A stretch of DNA of 64,000 bases from Candidatus Gastranaerophilales bacterium (GTDB taxonomy: Bacteria; Cyanobacteriota; Vampirovibrionia; Gastranaerophilales; Gastranaerophilaceae), in assembly GCA_944323945.1 (NCBI GenBank), contig CALUUL010000004.1, positions 1 through 64,000 on the forward strand, given 5' to 3'. Within the stretch, counting starts at the first letter, position 1; every line of letters starts with the position of its first letter. The position numbers and the translations under genes are program-made. Below the pieces are notes generated by a model. That model was not told the DNA's origin and made no database searches. It saw only the letters and a list, made by a program, of their open reading frames with translations. Positions 24,416 to 33,619 of the stretch are shown one piece after another.

Positions 24416-25509
24416 TAATACTCTCTCTTATTTGTGTCTAATATTTCAATATCATTTCCTAACTCTTCTCTGATTTTCGGATGTTCTTCCAAATAACTTT
24501 CAGTATACACATCTCTAAAAAGTCCTTTTAATCCAACAGGATTTACAGAAATAATTTCAACATCTGGATAAAATACTCGCGCATATTCTTTAAACTTTGC
24601 CCAAGCTTTTGGTAACTGCAATAGATAAGAATTTATTTCTTGCGCTCCTTCATAAAAATAACCAGTAGGAGATGCATCACAACCAACAATGTATAATTTT
24701 TTTACGCCTGAATACAAAGAAAAATAAGCTGCACCAAATACACAACTACCTAAATCTGGTAGCATTTGAGTTTCGATATCTATATTAATATTATTTAAAT
24801 TATTTTGCTCAACAAAATATTTATAACAATCACCTATTTCATCTATGACATAATTTGATATATGTCCGCTATTTTCTCTATAATAACCATAAGGGAAGGT
24901 CTGATAAACTTGACCTACAAATTTTTTAAATTTTTGCTTTTTTATATCATCTATATATGCTTTTATCGGTAAAATATCTATTGCAAACCAATAATCTAAA
25001 CTAATCTTTTCATTTTGAAATGCTCTATTAACCCCAAAATGAACGGCATTAGGTATTGGTTCATAATGTAGCATTGTTGGTGCCGTTGCAACAAGAACAC
25101 CAACCTCACCTTTGTGTTTATTCTTAAATTGTGGAAATACTTTAGAGTGCTGACTTGCTACTAAAGCTGCTGTCTGAATTTTATTAATACATTCTCTATG
25201 CATAGAATTTAATTTATTTTCTGTTTTTTTATTATTCTCTTCTAATTTTCTCAATATCTGATTATTCAATATTTCTAGTTTTTTATATTTATCCTCACAA
25301 TTAAAAATTTTGATACCAAGAATATAATATTCTTTTGTCCAACCTTTCTCTCTTATCTTAAATATACCTAATAAATACTTATGTTTAATCCAACCAGCTG
25401 AACTTTTCATAGTATAAATTGGTAGACCAAGAACCCTAACTCTTACAATAGGCAACCCTATCTCATCTACATATTCTTTTCTAGAATATACTTTTATCAT
25501 TTTTTCCAC
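24415..25509 (-). CDS. MptE/DUF115-like polysaccharide-locus protein with N-terminal repeat module
   Basis: A 364-residue protein. Residues 20-70 contain three short hydrophobic repeats (RVLGLPIY, KYLLGIFKI, YYILGIKIF), followed by a Lys/Glu/Asn-rich linker (75-130). The C-terminal domain from about 135 has VGVLVATAPTML, a DYWFAIDI segment and LYIVGCDASPTG, a pattern resembling DUF115/MptE-like Rossmann domains of glycan loci. GAGGTGG precedes the ATG. The reaction is unknown. A similar domain pattern closes the aldolase fusion at 19176-20798, hinting that both act on related molecules. Confidence 0.65.
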   Translation of the reverse strand: MEKMIKVYSRKEYVDEIGLPIVRVRVLGLPIYTMKSSAGWIKHKYLLGIFKIREKGWTKEYYILGIKIFNCEDKYKKLEILNNQILRKLEENNKKTENKLNSMHRECINKIQTAALVASQHSKVFPQFKNKHKGEVGVLVATAPTMLHYEPIPNAVHFGVNRAFQNEKISLDYWFAIDILPIKAYIDDIKKQKFKKFVGQVYQTFPYGYYRENSGHISNYVIDEIGDCYKYFVEQNNLNNINIDIETQMLPDLGSCVFGAAYFSLYSGVKKLYIVGCDASPTGYFYEGAQEINSYLLQLPKAWAKFKEYARVFYPDVEIISVNPVGLKGLFRDVYTESYLEEHPKIREELGNDIEILDTNKREY

Positions 25510-25564
25510 CTCTACTCTTTTAAAACTCTTTAATTTTATTTACATTAAAATTTTTATATTTACA

Positions 25565-26704
25565 CTATTTATTGCATAATTTATTCCTATCCAAACTATC
25601 TATTATCAAATTGATTAATTCTTGTTCTGAATAATTATTAACATCAAATTCGCTAATATTATCTACAATTATTCCAGGCAACTTTTTTAATGTGAAACCT
25701 GTCAATGCTTTACTACTATCCATAGCTTTTAAAGCTCCTCTTTTAGGAAATGAAGTATAAATACAAGCAATTGGAATATTTAAAGTAGAAAGGATTTCCA
25801 GTAAGCCAGAACGCAAGCCAACAATCCCATTTGAATATTTTGCTAATTCAATCAATTCTTCATAGTTAAAATAATTAACATAACATCCTTCTACATAATT
25901 TTCCATTTTCATAATATTTAAAAATATTTCATATGATGCACATTTTAATTGTTCACATAAATTTTTCCAAAAGGATTCACTATATTTAGAACACGTATTT
26001 GCCTCAGGAGAAATAATTATAAAGTTTTTTAGATTATTTTCTTCTATATAATTCTTTATTTTTTCTGAAGTTTTCTTCGAAATTTGAGGAAGTTTAAAAA
26101 GAGAAGCATTTACTATTTTTAGTTCTCTATGAATATAATCATAATAATGTACATTTTTTTTATTAATTTCTTCATCTTGTTTTAAGTAATGTTTTGTTGA
26201 AAAAAAAGAATAGAATTTTGTATTATTTATTTGATATTCTTCTGTTTTGGAAACATATAAATTTAAATTTTTATCAATTAAACAATTGATATTCGGATAA
26301 TATAAGCAACACAAATCTTTTTTAAATTTTTTATCTACAACAAATAGAAATTGGTCATTTGAAATATTTTTAAAAATATTTTTCAGTAAATTTAGGACTA
26401 TATATAATTCTCCAGATGGAGCACCATTAAAAATTAATACATTTGGATATAAATAATTTTTCTTTTGCAATCTTTTATACAAAGATTCATATTTTAAAAT
26501 ATCGTTACTTTCCTTTCGATATATCGTAAATCCAATAAGCCTTATTCTATATTCTAAACTAGATCTATTATACTTAAAATATATTATTCCATTTAAAAAT
26601 TTATACTTTATCAAGTTAGAATCTGTTTCAATTTTACATAAACAAATATTTAAAAATTTTAAATATATTTTCTTTTTTACTCTACATATCTTTAATAATT
26701 TCAT
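25565..26704 (-). CDS. Glycosyltransferase-like protein (heptosyltransferase/GT9-like) with N-terminal module
   Basis: A 379-residue protein. The first 65 residues hold hydrophobic repeats (LKFLNICLCKI, KFLNGIIYF, RLIGFTIYRK). The remainder looks like a GT-B fold of the GT9 kind: a LIFNGAPSGELYIVL strand-loop near 95, IIISPEANTCSKYS near 228 and GLRSGLLEIL near 305, then an ACIYTSFPKRG loop. It is a paralogue of the next gene upstream at 26714-27916. AAGGGG lies 4 bases before the ATG. Donor and acceptor are unknown. Confidence 0.72.
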   Translation of the reverse strand: MKLLKICRVKKKIYLKFLNICLCKIETDSNLIKYKFLNGIIYFKYNRSSLEYRIRLIGFTIYRKESNDILKYESLYKRLQKKNYLYPNVLIFNGAPSGELYIVLNLLKNIFKNISNDQFLFVVDKKFKKDLCCLYYPNINCLIDKNLNLYVSKTEEYQINNTKFYSFFSTKHYLKQDEEINKKNVHYYDYIHRELKIVNASLFKLPQISKKTSEKIKNYIEENNLKNFIIISPEANTCSKYSESFWKNLCEQLKCASYEIFLNIMKMENYVEGCYVNYFNYEELIELAKYSNGIVGLRSGLLEILSTLNIPIACIYTSFPKRGALKAMDSSKALTGFTLKKLPGIIVDNISEFDVNNYSEQELINLIIDSLDRNKLCNK

Positions 26705-26713
26705 TTTTCCCCT

Positions 26714-27916
26714 TTATAAACCGTTCAAGATAGAACCAATAATTTGTTCTTTTGACATTTCAAACGTATTAAATTCTCTAATCTTTGACTTATCTATATA
26801 AGGTATTTTTGTTATACCAAAACCTGATATAACGTGGTCTATATCCATATCATCAAATAAATGACGATGACAAAATTTTGTATATAAAACATCAATTGGA
26901 GTTTCTGTCTGTAGTAAAAACTCTGTAAACCCACTTCTTAAAGAAACAATTCGTTTAGCTTTCCTTGCTAGTGCAAAAGCTTCAGATAAACTTAAATCGC
27001 AAGTTTTAAAATCAACAATATTTTTCAGATAATTTTTATTCAATATTAAATTTACAAATACATCATATCCTTTATCTTTTAGTTCTTTTATTAATGAGCC
27101 CCAAAACTCTTCATCATATAATTTACAAGATTGTGCTTCTGGTGCAATAAATAAAAAATTTTCTTGGTTTAAACCTAACTTTTTTACTTTATTTTGCATA
27201 CTAATCTCTGATTCTAAAAGCAGCATAATTTTATTCATTCGGATATTTTCAGCTGCTATATCAAATCGATTTAAAATAGATTGAAAATAATGATAGGTTC
27301 CTAATCCGTTTTCTTTTATATCCATCTCAACTTGTTTAAAATGACTATGACAATATAATATGTGAAATTTAAAATTATTTATTTTAAATTCATCTTGATT
27401 AATTTTTATCCTTAAATTATGGATATATACAAATGGAATATTAGGACAAATCATTTTTATAAGCTCAACGTGATACCTTCTCGTTGCGACTATAAGAGGT
27501 TTTTTACTTTGATTTTTCTCTATTAAGGTGTTTATTATATAAGTTAAAGTTAAATATATTTCACCTATATTTGCTCTTAATATGTATATATCATCATGAT
27601 CTTTTTTTATATATTTTAAATATTTTCTTTCAAATTCATTAATTAAGGAAATAGAACAAACTTTTTTATTAAATATATAATAATCCCTGTAATTATTTTT
27701 TTCTTTTCTACTTAATATAGATTTACCTAAAAATTTAATTTCTTTATTTGAACTTTCTGAATATAAATCATTTATTTTTATAGTCGTAATAATGCCATAA
27801 AAAAAACTTTGATGCCTTTCTGCCGTTATATAGTCAGAAGTTTGCTTAATTATTGGAAATCCCAATATTTTTATAGCCCTTTCATTTTCATCTCTTGTAT
27901 ATTCGTAAAATTTCAC
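26714..27916 (-). CDS. Glycosyltransferase-like protein (heptosyltransferase/GT9-like) with N-terminal module
   Basis: A 400-residue paralogue of 25565-26704. The N-terminal repeats are IKILGFPIIK, FYGIITTIKI and IKFLGKSIL, and the GT-B-like core has FIAPEAQSCKLYDEEFW, SLRSGFTEFLLQ and DVLYTKFCHR. The start is GTG at 27916, which abuts the kdsD stop codon directly. GGAG inside the kdsD end lies 8 bases before it. Two such paralogues in tandem suggest two successive linkages in the glycan, which is inference. Confidence 0.72.
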   Translation of the reverse strand: MKFYEYTRDENERAIKILGFPIIKQTSDYITAERHQSFFYGIITTIKINDLYSESSNKEIKFLGKSILSRKEKNNYRDYYIFNKKVCSISLINEFERKYLKYIKKDHDDIYILRANIGEIYLTLTYIINTLIEKNQSKKPLIVATRRYHVELIKMICPNIPFVYIHNLRIKINQDEFKINNFKFHILYCHSHFKQVEMDIKENGLGTYHYFQSILNRFDIAAENIRMNKIMLLLESEISMQNKVKKLGLNQENFLFIAPEAQSCKLYDEEFWGSLIKELKDKGYDVFVNLILNKNYLKNIVDFKTCDLSLSEAFALARKAKRIVSLRSGFTEFLLQTETPIDVLYTKFCHRHLFDDMDIDHVISGFGITKIPYIDKSKIREFNTFEMSKEQIIGSILNGL

Positions 27917-28906
27917 TTAGGCAACTCCACTATTTAATAAATCATGAATATGAATTACTCCTATTGGTTTTTTATTTTCAACTACAAACATATTAGTAAT
28001 CTTTTTATCATGCATAATTTTTAAAGCTTCTGATGCCATTGTTTCTTTTGAAATGGTTTTTGGATTTTTAGTCATAATATTTACAGCTTTTTCATCAAGA
28101 ATTTTATTTGATAAACACCTTCTTAAATCACCATCAGTTAGCATTCCTGTCAGCTCACCATTTTTATCAATAAAACCAACACAACCTAAACGTTTTGATG
28201 TCATTTCTATTAAAACATTCTGCATACTTGCATTTTCTTCTAAAACAGGAATCTCATCACCTATATGCATTAAATCAGAAACCCTTTGAAGAATAGAACC
28301 AAGTTTACCACCTGGGTGTCTCGAATTAAAATCAGCCTTTGTAAATCCTTTCCTAGAAATGAGTCCTGCAGTTAATATATCGCCAAAAACAAGTGTTGCG
28401 GTAGTTGAATTTGTTGGTGCTAACCCTAATGGGCAAGCTTCTCCATTATTTGGCAATAACAAAACAACATCAGATGCTTTTGCAAGTGTACTTTCGTTAT
28501 TTTTTGTTATTGCTATTAGCTTTATTCCATACCTTTTACAATAATTTAGAATATCTATAAGCTCTTTAGATTCACCACTATTTGATATTGCAATAACGAC
28601 ATCATCTTCAGTTATCATTCCTAAATCGCCATGACTTGCTTCAGCAGGATGTACAAAAAATGATGGAGTACCGGTAGAGGCTAGAGAAGCTGCTATTTTT
28701 TTTCCTATATGTCCTGATTTACCTATACCAGTTAATATAATTCGCCCTTTTGCACTTTGTATGATATCAAGTGTTTTTGTCAAATTAAAATCAAGATTAT
28801 CTCTTAACTTAACTAAAGTATCAATTTCACTATTTATTGTATTTATTGCACATTTCTTATCCAATGAAAATTGAACGGATGTGTCATTATCTAATAAAAT
28901 GGTCAT
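27917..28906 (-). CDS. kdsD: Arabinose-5-phosphate isomerase (KdsD/KpsF/GutQ family)
   Basis: A 329-residue protein of standard length. A SIS domain (about 45-185) has TGIGKSGHIGKKIAASL, the HPAEASHGDLGM block and ISNSGESKEL. Two CBS domains follow (about 205-329; IMTKNPKTIS begins the second). The family converts ribulose-5-phosphate to arabinose-5-phosphate, the precursor of Kdo. No kdsA or kdsB is here. Both flanking junctions are overlapping or abutting (TAATG upstream, GTG downstream), so it is firmly within the operon. It could feed Kdo or an arabinose-derived glycan unit. Confidence 0.93.
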   Translation of the reverse strand: MTILLDNDTSVQFSLDKKCAINTINSEIDTLVKLRDNLDFNLTKTLDIIQSAKGRIILTGIGKSGHIGKKIAASLASTGTPSFFVHPAEASHGDLGMITEDDVVIAISNSGESKELIDILNYCKRYGIKLIAITKNNESTLAKASDVVLLLPNNGEACPLGLAPTNSTTATLVFGDILTAGLISRKGFTKADFNSRHPGGKLGSILQRVSDLMHIGDEIPVLEENASMQNVLIEMTSKRLGCVGFIDKNGELTGMLTDGDLRRCLSNKILDEKAVNIMTKNPKTISKETMASEALKIMHDKKITNMFVVENKKPIGVIHIHDLLNSGVA

Positions 28907-29271
28907 TACAACGCCTCATTGATTGTATAAGTTATATTTAAGCTTTCATCTCTTCTTTTATTTATAGCATATGCACATTGCAATCCTGACGGTTTATTAT
29001 CATTTACCAATATTCTTTCTCCCATTGGAACGTCACATATAATATTGTCATAACGTATATAATTTGCATCTAAAAAAGTCTTTAGATTATCTATATGCTC
29101 ATTCTTTCTAGCAGTCAATAAAATCACCTTATCTTCTTTTGGAAGTTTTTCAAAAAATTCTTTTACTCCCCCCAAAAGGGTATCATATCCATCAATTTTA
29201 TATCCGTTATGTTTTACTATTGTCCCATCAATGTCAAAAATCCAAGTATGTGATAATGATGATAATTCCAT
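28906..29271 (-). CDS. Small HAD-family phosphatase of capsule-locus type
   Basis: A 121-residue HAD protein without a large cap. Motif I is FDIDGTIV (Asp13, Asp15), motif II is ILLTARKN, and motif III/IV is in ILVNDNKPSG. This C0-type architecture resembles the small sugar-phosphate phosphatases of capsule clusters. Its stop shares TAATG with kdsD and its start shares TAATG with the nucleotidyltransferase-kinase gene, so the three are translationally coupled and probably act in one sugar-activation pathway. The substrate is not known. Confidence 0.85.
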   Translation of the reverse strand: MELSSLSHTWIFDIDGTIVKHNGYKIDGYDTLLGGVKEFFEKLPKEDKVILLTARKNEHIDNLKTFLDANYIRYDNIICDVPMGERILVNDNKPSGLQCAYAINKRRDESLNITYTINEAL

Positions 29272-30821
29272 TATTCTAAAACCTCATTCAATTTTATAAC
29301 ACCATTATAGAATGCACCACATATAGAATCATAATCTTCCCAAGCATAAGTAGTTAATGATAACCAAATAATGGCATGAAGTAATTTAATTTTAAACTTA
29401 GATACATTAGGTAAACAATCAAAGAAAAATTCTTCCATATCTGCCCAATTATTTGGTTTTATTGCAAATTCAACTTCTTTTTCTCTTATATCAAGTGTGA
29501 ATTTTTTAAGGTTGAATTGATCATAATCGCCAGCAAGAGAATAATAAAGCTTTGCCCAGTCATAATCTACATCACCATAAAATTTTGTTTTCCCAAAATA
29601 TCCCCTAGGATCAATTAATATTGCTTTCATATTATATGTATCAAACATTAAATTAGAAAACGTACAATCACCATGAATTAATGAAAAACTTTTAGGATAA
29701 ACTGTTTTTATCTTTTCTTTTAATTCTTCTTTATTGAAGAATACATTTTTATAATACCGTCCATTAATTTTGATGAACTCATCTTTCGCAAATGGAACCA
29801 AATTTTCAACTTTAGAAAGTCTATCAAAAGTTTTGTTTAAGAAATTATCTTCTACATCAACTATGTTTATAGGTTGTTTTTCCTCTAAATTATGAAGTTC
29901 CTTTAATGCTTCTATTAATTTTCTTAATATCTCTCTTTTTTGAGAACGAGTCAAACAATCATATTCATATATATTCTTACCTTGAACTCGCTTCATAGTT
30001 AAAGGCTCATACTCAAATATCTCAGGAATATTTTTATAACCAAGTTCTTTAACATGTTTATACCAAGCAATTTCATCAACTGCTATTTTTTTGCCTTGCT
30101 CATTAATTCCTCTTTTAACAATAACATCACCATCAAATTCCATAGAATTAAATGGTCTGCATCTAGGCGTTGAATCATTATTATCAGAATATGATAATAA
30201 TGTCCCTATTTCTTTTGAACCATATAAGTTAAGTCTGTCAAACTTTATATTTTGTTTTTCTAGCCAACCAACTAATGCACCTTCTTCAGCAATGTTTTCC
30301 AAATATTTTTTACTTTCAAATATAAATAATCCCGCAACACCATTTTCTTTTGAAGGTTCTTTTATAAAACTTCCATTTATATATGACCAACGACACTCAA
30401 AATCTTTTGATATGCCTATATAATTACCTTTTTTCTTTGGAATTTCAAAGTTCTCAGACAAAATCAAATCGCACCACATTATCATAAATGGTTCATTTTC
30501 TTCATAAGATGCAATAGCTTCTTTTATACCCGAAATTGTACCTTTTTGTGTTGCTTTTATTATCTTGTATTTGTATTGATTTCCAAAAGCTTTTAAATAT
30601 TTTTCAAGAACATCTGTTTTGTAATCAGCAATAATAGTAAATTCAGCATCTTTAAACTTTTGAAAAGCATAAAATAGAATTGGTAAATTATTAACAGGAA
30701 CTAAACATTTTGGTTTATTTCTTGTTAACCCTTCTAATCTGGTTCCTTTTCCCCCTGCCTGAATAATTATCTTTTTACAAGAAATCTCTTTTGTAAAGTT
30801 CTGATGCAAAAAATTACTCAT
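29271..30821 (-). CDS. Fusion of sugar nucleotidyltransferase and phosphotransferase (APH/choline-kinase-like)
   Basis: A 516-residue bifunctional protein. Residues about 17-230 form a nucleotidyltransferase with IIIQAGGKGTRLEGLTRNKP and an acidic WCDLIL. Residues about 240-510 form a kinase-like APH fold with catalytic HGDCTFSN (383-390) and the metal-binding IDPRGYFG. Such a fusion could phosphorylate a small molecule or sugar and then transfer a nucleotide, as the separate LicA and LicC do for choline. It is the first gene of the minus-strand operon and is coupled to the phosphatase. AGAAGGG lies 10 bases before the ATG. Confidence 0.85.
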   Translation of the reverse strand: MSNFLHQNFTKEISCKKIIIQAGGKGTRLEGLTRNKPKCLVPVNNLPILFYAFQKFKDAEFTIIADYKTDVLEKYLKAFGNQYKYKIIKATQKGTISGIKEAIASYEENEPFMIMWCDLILSENFEIPKKKGNYIGISKDFECRWSYINGSFIKEPSKENGVAGLFIFESKKYLENIAEEGALVGWLEKQNIKFDRLNLYGSKEIGTLLSYSDNNDSTPRCRPFNSMEFDGDVIVKRGINEQGKKIAVDEIAWYKHVKELGYKNIPEIFEYEPLTMKRVQGKNIYEYDCLTRSQKREILRKLIEALKELHNLEEKQPINIVDVEDNFLNKTFDRLSKVENLVPFAKDEFIKINGRYYKNVFFNKEELKEKIKTVYPKSFSLIHGDCTFSNLMFDTYNMKAILIDPRGYFGKTKFYGDVDYDWAKLYYSLAGDYDQFNLKKFTLDIREKEVEFAIKPNNWADMEEFFFDCLPNVSKFKIKLLHAIIWLSLTTYAWEDYDSICGAFYNGVIKLNEVLE

Positions 30822-31075
30822 TACTAATGAACCCTTCTACTAATTTTATATTTTATATCCATAACTTACCCAAAACCGCAATAAATATTTGATTTTCTAG
30901 TTATTGAATTTTATTTAAGCTTATCATAAACAAATAAAAAAAAATATTAAATGTAAAAAATTTAAAATATATAATTCCGCTTAACAGCTTTTCAAACTTT
31001 TATTAATCATCTATTCATTTTACAAAAAACAGTGGTATACGTGCGTTAAACAGTCAAAACATCCTAAATAAATAC

Positions 31076-31101
31076 TGAAAAAGAGTCCTTTCGGACTCTT
31101 A
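31076..31101 (-). terminator. Intrinsic terminator of tRNA-Ser gene
   Basis: On the minus strand the stem AAGAGTCC / GGACTCTT has a GAAA tetraloop and is followed by TTTTTC. It lies 8 bases beyond the tRNA. The 254 bases between it and the operon start at 30821 show no gene. Confidence 0.88.
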
Positions 31102-31108
31102 TTAAACT

Positions 31109-31195
31109 AGGAGGAGGTGGGATTCGAACCCACGGTACGCTCGCACGTACGACGGTTTTCAAGACCGCTCCAATCAACCGCTCTGGCACTCCTCC
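31109..31195 (-). tRNA. tRNA-Ser (anticodon TGA)
   Basis: An 87-base class II tRNA on the minus strand. The acceptor stem GGAGGAG / CTCCTCC is perfect, U8 is present, the anticodon loop CTTGAAA has anticodon TGA at 31159-31161, a long variable arm (GTACG / CGTAC) is characteristic of serine tRNA, and the T arm has TTCGAAT. No CCA is encoded. The discriminator base read from the sequence is T, whereas serine tRNAs usually have G. A TATAGT-like box lies just upstream, and a terminator follows, so it is transcribed alone. Confidence 0.95.
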
Positions 31196-31240
31196 ATCAC
31201 GTACAACTATATTAATAAAAAAAATTTTAATTGTAAAGTA

Positions 31241-32128
31241 CTAAAATTTAAATAAATCATTTTTTATATCATTAATTATTTCCCCACTTATTTTTTGATA
31301 ATCGTAACCTTTTTCTCTCATTCCATCTGAAAGCATTTCTATAGCTTTTATCACTGATTCTTTATTATAAGTATTAAAAGGGAAATCATTTATTAAACAA
31401 TTAAATTCTTTTAATAATTTCTTATCTAAAAACCTTGAAATCAACTCTTTTTTGACTTCTTCTGAAACTGAAATTTGTATATCTTGAGACTTTTTTATAT
31501 CTGTAAGTCTATTCTTGTGCATTCTGTATTTTACAAGAATATCTTCTATATTAGCAATTTTACCGTTTCTTAAAATAATTTGTTTATATAAATCATAATC
31601 TTGTGAACACTTTTTATAAATATCATAATTTATTGCAAATTTATCTGTAAAATCTTTTCTATACATTACTGATGAATGACAAATAGGATTATATAAATGC
31701 ATTAAAAAATTAAGTTTATCAGGTTCTTTATAAAAAACCCAAGAAGGACGTTTGTTTTCCCCGAAGGTTTCTATATATGTACCTAAAAGAACTATTTCAG
31801 GATTATTTTCCATATATTCAATCTGCTTTTCAAAACGCTTTGGTAGTGATAAATCATCATCATCTATATGTGCAATGTATTTACCTTTTGCTATATTTTG
31901 TGCACAATGATAATTAAAAGTACAACCACAATTTTTTTTATTATTAAAAAGTTTAATCCTTGAATCTGCATAACTTTTTATTAAATCTATTGTATTATCA
32001 GTTGAATTATCGTTAATTATTATAAATTCAAAATTATTATAGGTTTGATTGAGTATTGCTTCTATAGATTCAGATAAAATATTACATCTATTATATGTAC
32101 TCATTACAACTGATATTAATGGATTCAT
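31241..32128 (-). CDS. Family 2 glycosyltransferase
   Basis: A 295-residue GT-A enzyme. The N-terminal VVMSTYNRCNILSESI, IIINDNSTDNT and the acidic IAHIDDDDLSL give the nucleotide-sugar and metal sites. The C-terminal 80 residues are helical and Lys-rich. There is no transmembrane segment, so it is cytoplasmic or peripheral. GGTGA precedes the ATG. It lies downstream of the response regulator on the minus strand with a 131-base gap, and close to but apart from the polysaccharide operon. The sugar is unknown. Confidence 0.93.
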   Translation of the reverse strand: MNPLISVVMSTYNRCNILSESIEAILNQTYNNFEFIIINDNSTDNTIDLIKSYADSRIKLFNNKKNCGCTFNYHCAQNIAKGKYIAHIDDDDLSLPKRFEKQIEYMENNPEIVLLGTYIETFGENKRPSWVFYKEPDKLNFLMHLYNPICHSSVMYRKDFTDKFAINYDIYKKCSQDYDLYKQIILRNGKIANIEDILVKYRMHKNRLTDIKKSQDIQISVSEEVKKELISRFLDKKLLKEFNCLINDFPFNTYNKESVIKAIEMLSDGMREKGYDYQKISGEIINDIKNDLFKF

Positions 32129-32259
32129 AATTCACCGTTAAAACTACTATATAAGTTTAACATATTAATTTAAAATATTATTATTAAATTTTCAATATAA
32201 AGAAGGGGAAGTATTAACTTCCCTGCATCTTTCAATTTAATTTCTTTTTATATATTAAT

Positions 32260-32985
32260 CTATATTATATTTTCTTTTATTGCTTTTACTGCAGCTTGAA
32301 CTCTATCATCAACACAAAGTTTCTGTAAAATACTACATACATGTGCTTTCGCTGTATGTACACTAACAATTAATTCTTTTGCAATTTCTGTATTACTTTT
32401 GCCTTTTACAAGATGTTTTAACACTTCAAGTTCTCTTTCTGTTAATTGTGCTCTTGCATCCGGAACATCATTTGTTTGAAGTAAAGAAACATTTTCCGGT
32501 TTTGGGAAAAAGTTTAAGGCAACTGATGAAACACCTGGATCCACCCAACAAGCACCCTCTGCAACATTTTTTATAACAGAAGATAACGTTTCAGGTGAAA
32601 TATCCTTCAAACAATATGCATTAGCACCAGAGCCTAAGGCTGCAATAACTTCTTCACCTCGTTCATGAGATGTTAATATTATTACTTTCGAATTCAACCC
32701 TTTTTCTTTGATTTTTATAGTAGCTTCAAGTCCATTCATACCTGGCAACCCTAGATCCATCAAAACTACATCCGGCTTCAATTTTTCAATTAAGGCTATC
32801 CCTTCTACAGCATCTTCAGCTTCTCCTACAACGTTAATGTGATCATATTCGTTTAATGTTGATTTTAAACCAACTCTTGTAAGCTTATAATCTTCTACAA
32901 TTATAACGCTAATTACATCACTACTTGCTAAAGCATCTACCATATCTCTGTTATCCTCTCTGATTACAAAAGTGCTGTTAAACAT
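32260..32985 (-). CDS. NarL/FixJ-type response regulator (LuxR HTH)
   Basis: A 241-residue regulator. A receiver domain (about 26-145) has the acidic pair Glu31-Asp32, phosphoacceptor Asp77 in VVLMDLGLPG and a late Lys in CLKD. The C-terminal LuxR HTH (about 175-240) reads LTERELEVLKHL, SNTEIAKEL and VHTAKAHVCSIL, then DDRVQAAVKA. That last stretch closely resembles cyanobacterial LuxR-type regulators as I recall them, and is the best lineage clue here. No histidine kinase is adjacent. The start has no clear ribosome site, so a later in-frame start (MVDALASS) is possible. Confidence 0.92.
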   Translation of the reverse strand: MFNSTFVIREDNRDMVDALASSDVISVIIVEDYKLTRVGLKSTLNEYDHINVVGEAEDAVEGIALIEKLKPDVVLMDLGLPGMNGLEATIKIKEKGLNSKVIILTSHERGEEVIAALGSGANAYCLKDISPETLSSVIKNVAEGACWVDPGVSSVALNFFPKPENVSLLQTNDVPDARAQLTERELEVLKHLVKGKSNTEIAKELIVSVHTAKAHVCSILQKLCVDDRVQAAVKAIKENII

Positions 32986-33118
32986 TGTTTTAACTATTTA
33001 ATATTAGACTATTATTTATTTTTTAGTAATTAACCTATTGTCTAATTTCTAATTAGCCATTTGTATTATTAATTCAAAGGAAATATAATAAATAAATTTC
33101 AATACGGGGAAAACTTTT

Positions 33119-33601
33119 TTAATACTTTCTTTCTGATTTTTTTGCACCAATACCTATAACATCATAAAATAATGTTTTAAGTGCATTTGCAGCAAGCAAA
33201 GCACCTGCAACTTTTCCAGCTGTTTTAAATTTAAATGCAATTGCTGATAACGCAACTAATGGTAAAGAGCCAATTATCGTTTCCCCAACTCCAGATAAAT
33301 AACCTTTGGTTCTTGAAATTATATGATAATATGAAAAACTTTGCTGCAGATTAAACCACCATTTCTTCATTCTAGAAATCGTTGCACTGGATTTATCCAT
33401 AGTCATAAATTGCTTATATTGGTTAAAATATCTGTCTGCAGAATCCAACTCATCCATAGAATAGGCTCGTTCTCTTCCATTTATATGCGAATCATATATA
33501 ACAGATGCCGTAGTAGCAACAGCTAATGCTTTAGAGGCAATGCCCATTGGCTTACCAGCAAATTTTTTTACACCTGTTACTATTGCAGGAATTACTGCCA
33601 T
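33119..33601 (-). CDS. Hypothetical protein with hydrophobic segments
   Basis: A 160-residue protein with Ala/Gly-rich hydrophobic stretches at about 3-35 and 105-150, probably membrane-associated, and a central Tyr/Asp-rich soluble part (MDELDSADRYF). No family is recognised. It starts at ATG 33601, 18 bases after the stop of the gene at 33620-34438, so the two form a pair. Possibly a lineage-specific envelope or cytoplasmic-membrane protein. Confidence 0.7.
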   Translation of the reverse strand: MAVIPAIVTGVKKFAGKPMGIASKALAVATTASVIYDSHINGRERAYSMDELDSADRYFNQYKQFMTMDKSSATISRMKKWWFNLQQSFSYYHIISRTKGYLSGVGETIIGSLPLVALSAIAFKFKTAGKVAGALLAANALKTLFYDVIGIGAKKSERKY

Positions 33602-33619
33602 AATTTTACCTTACTTACG

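Noticed and set aside
18533..30821. Polysaccharide operon as a mobile island
   Set aside because: No integrase, transposase, tRNA-flanking direct repeat or marked composition change was seen. The tRNA-Ser nearby has no repeated 3' end that I could find.
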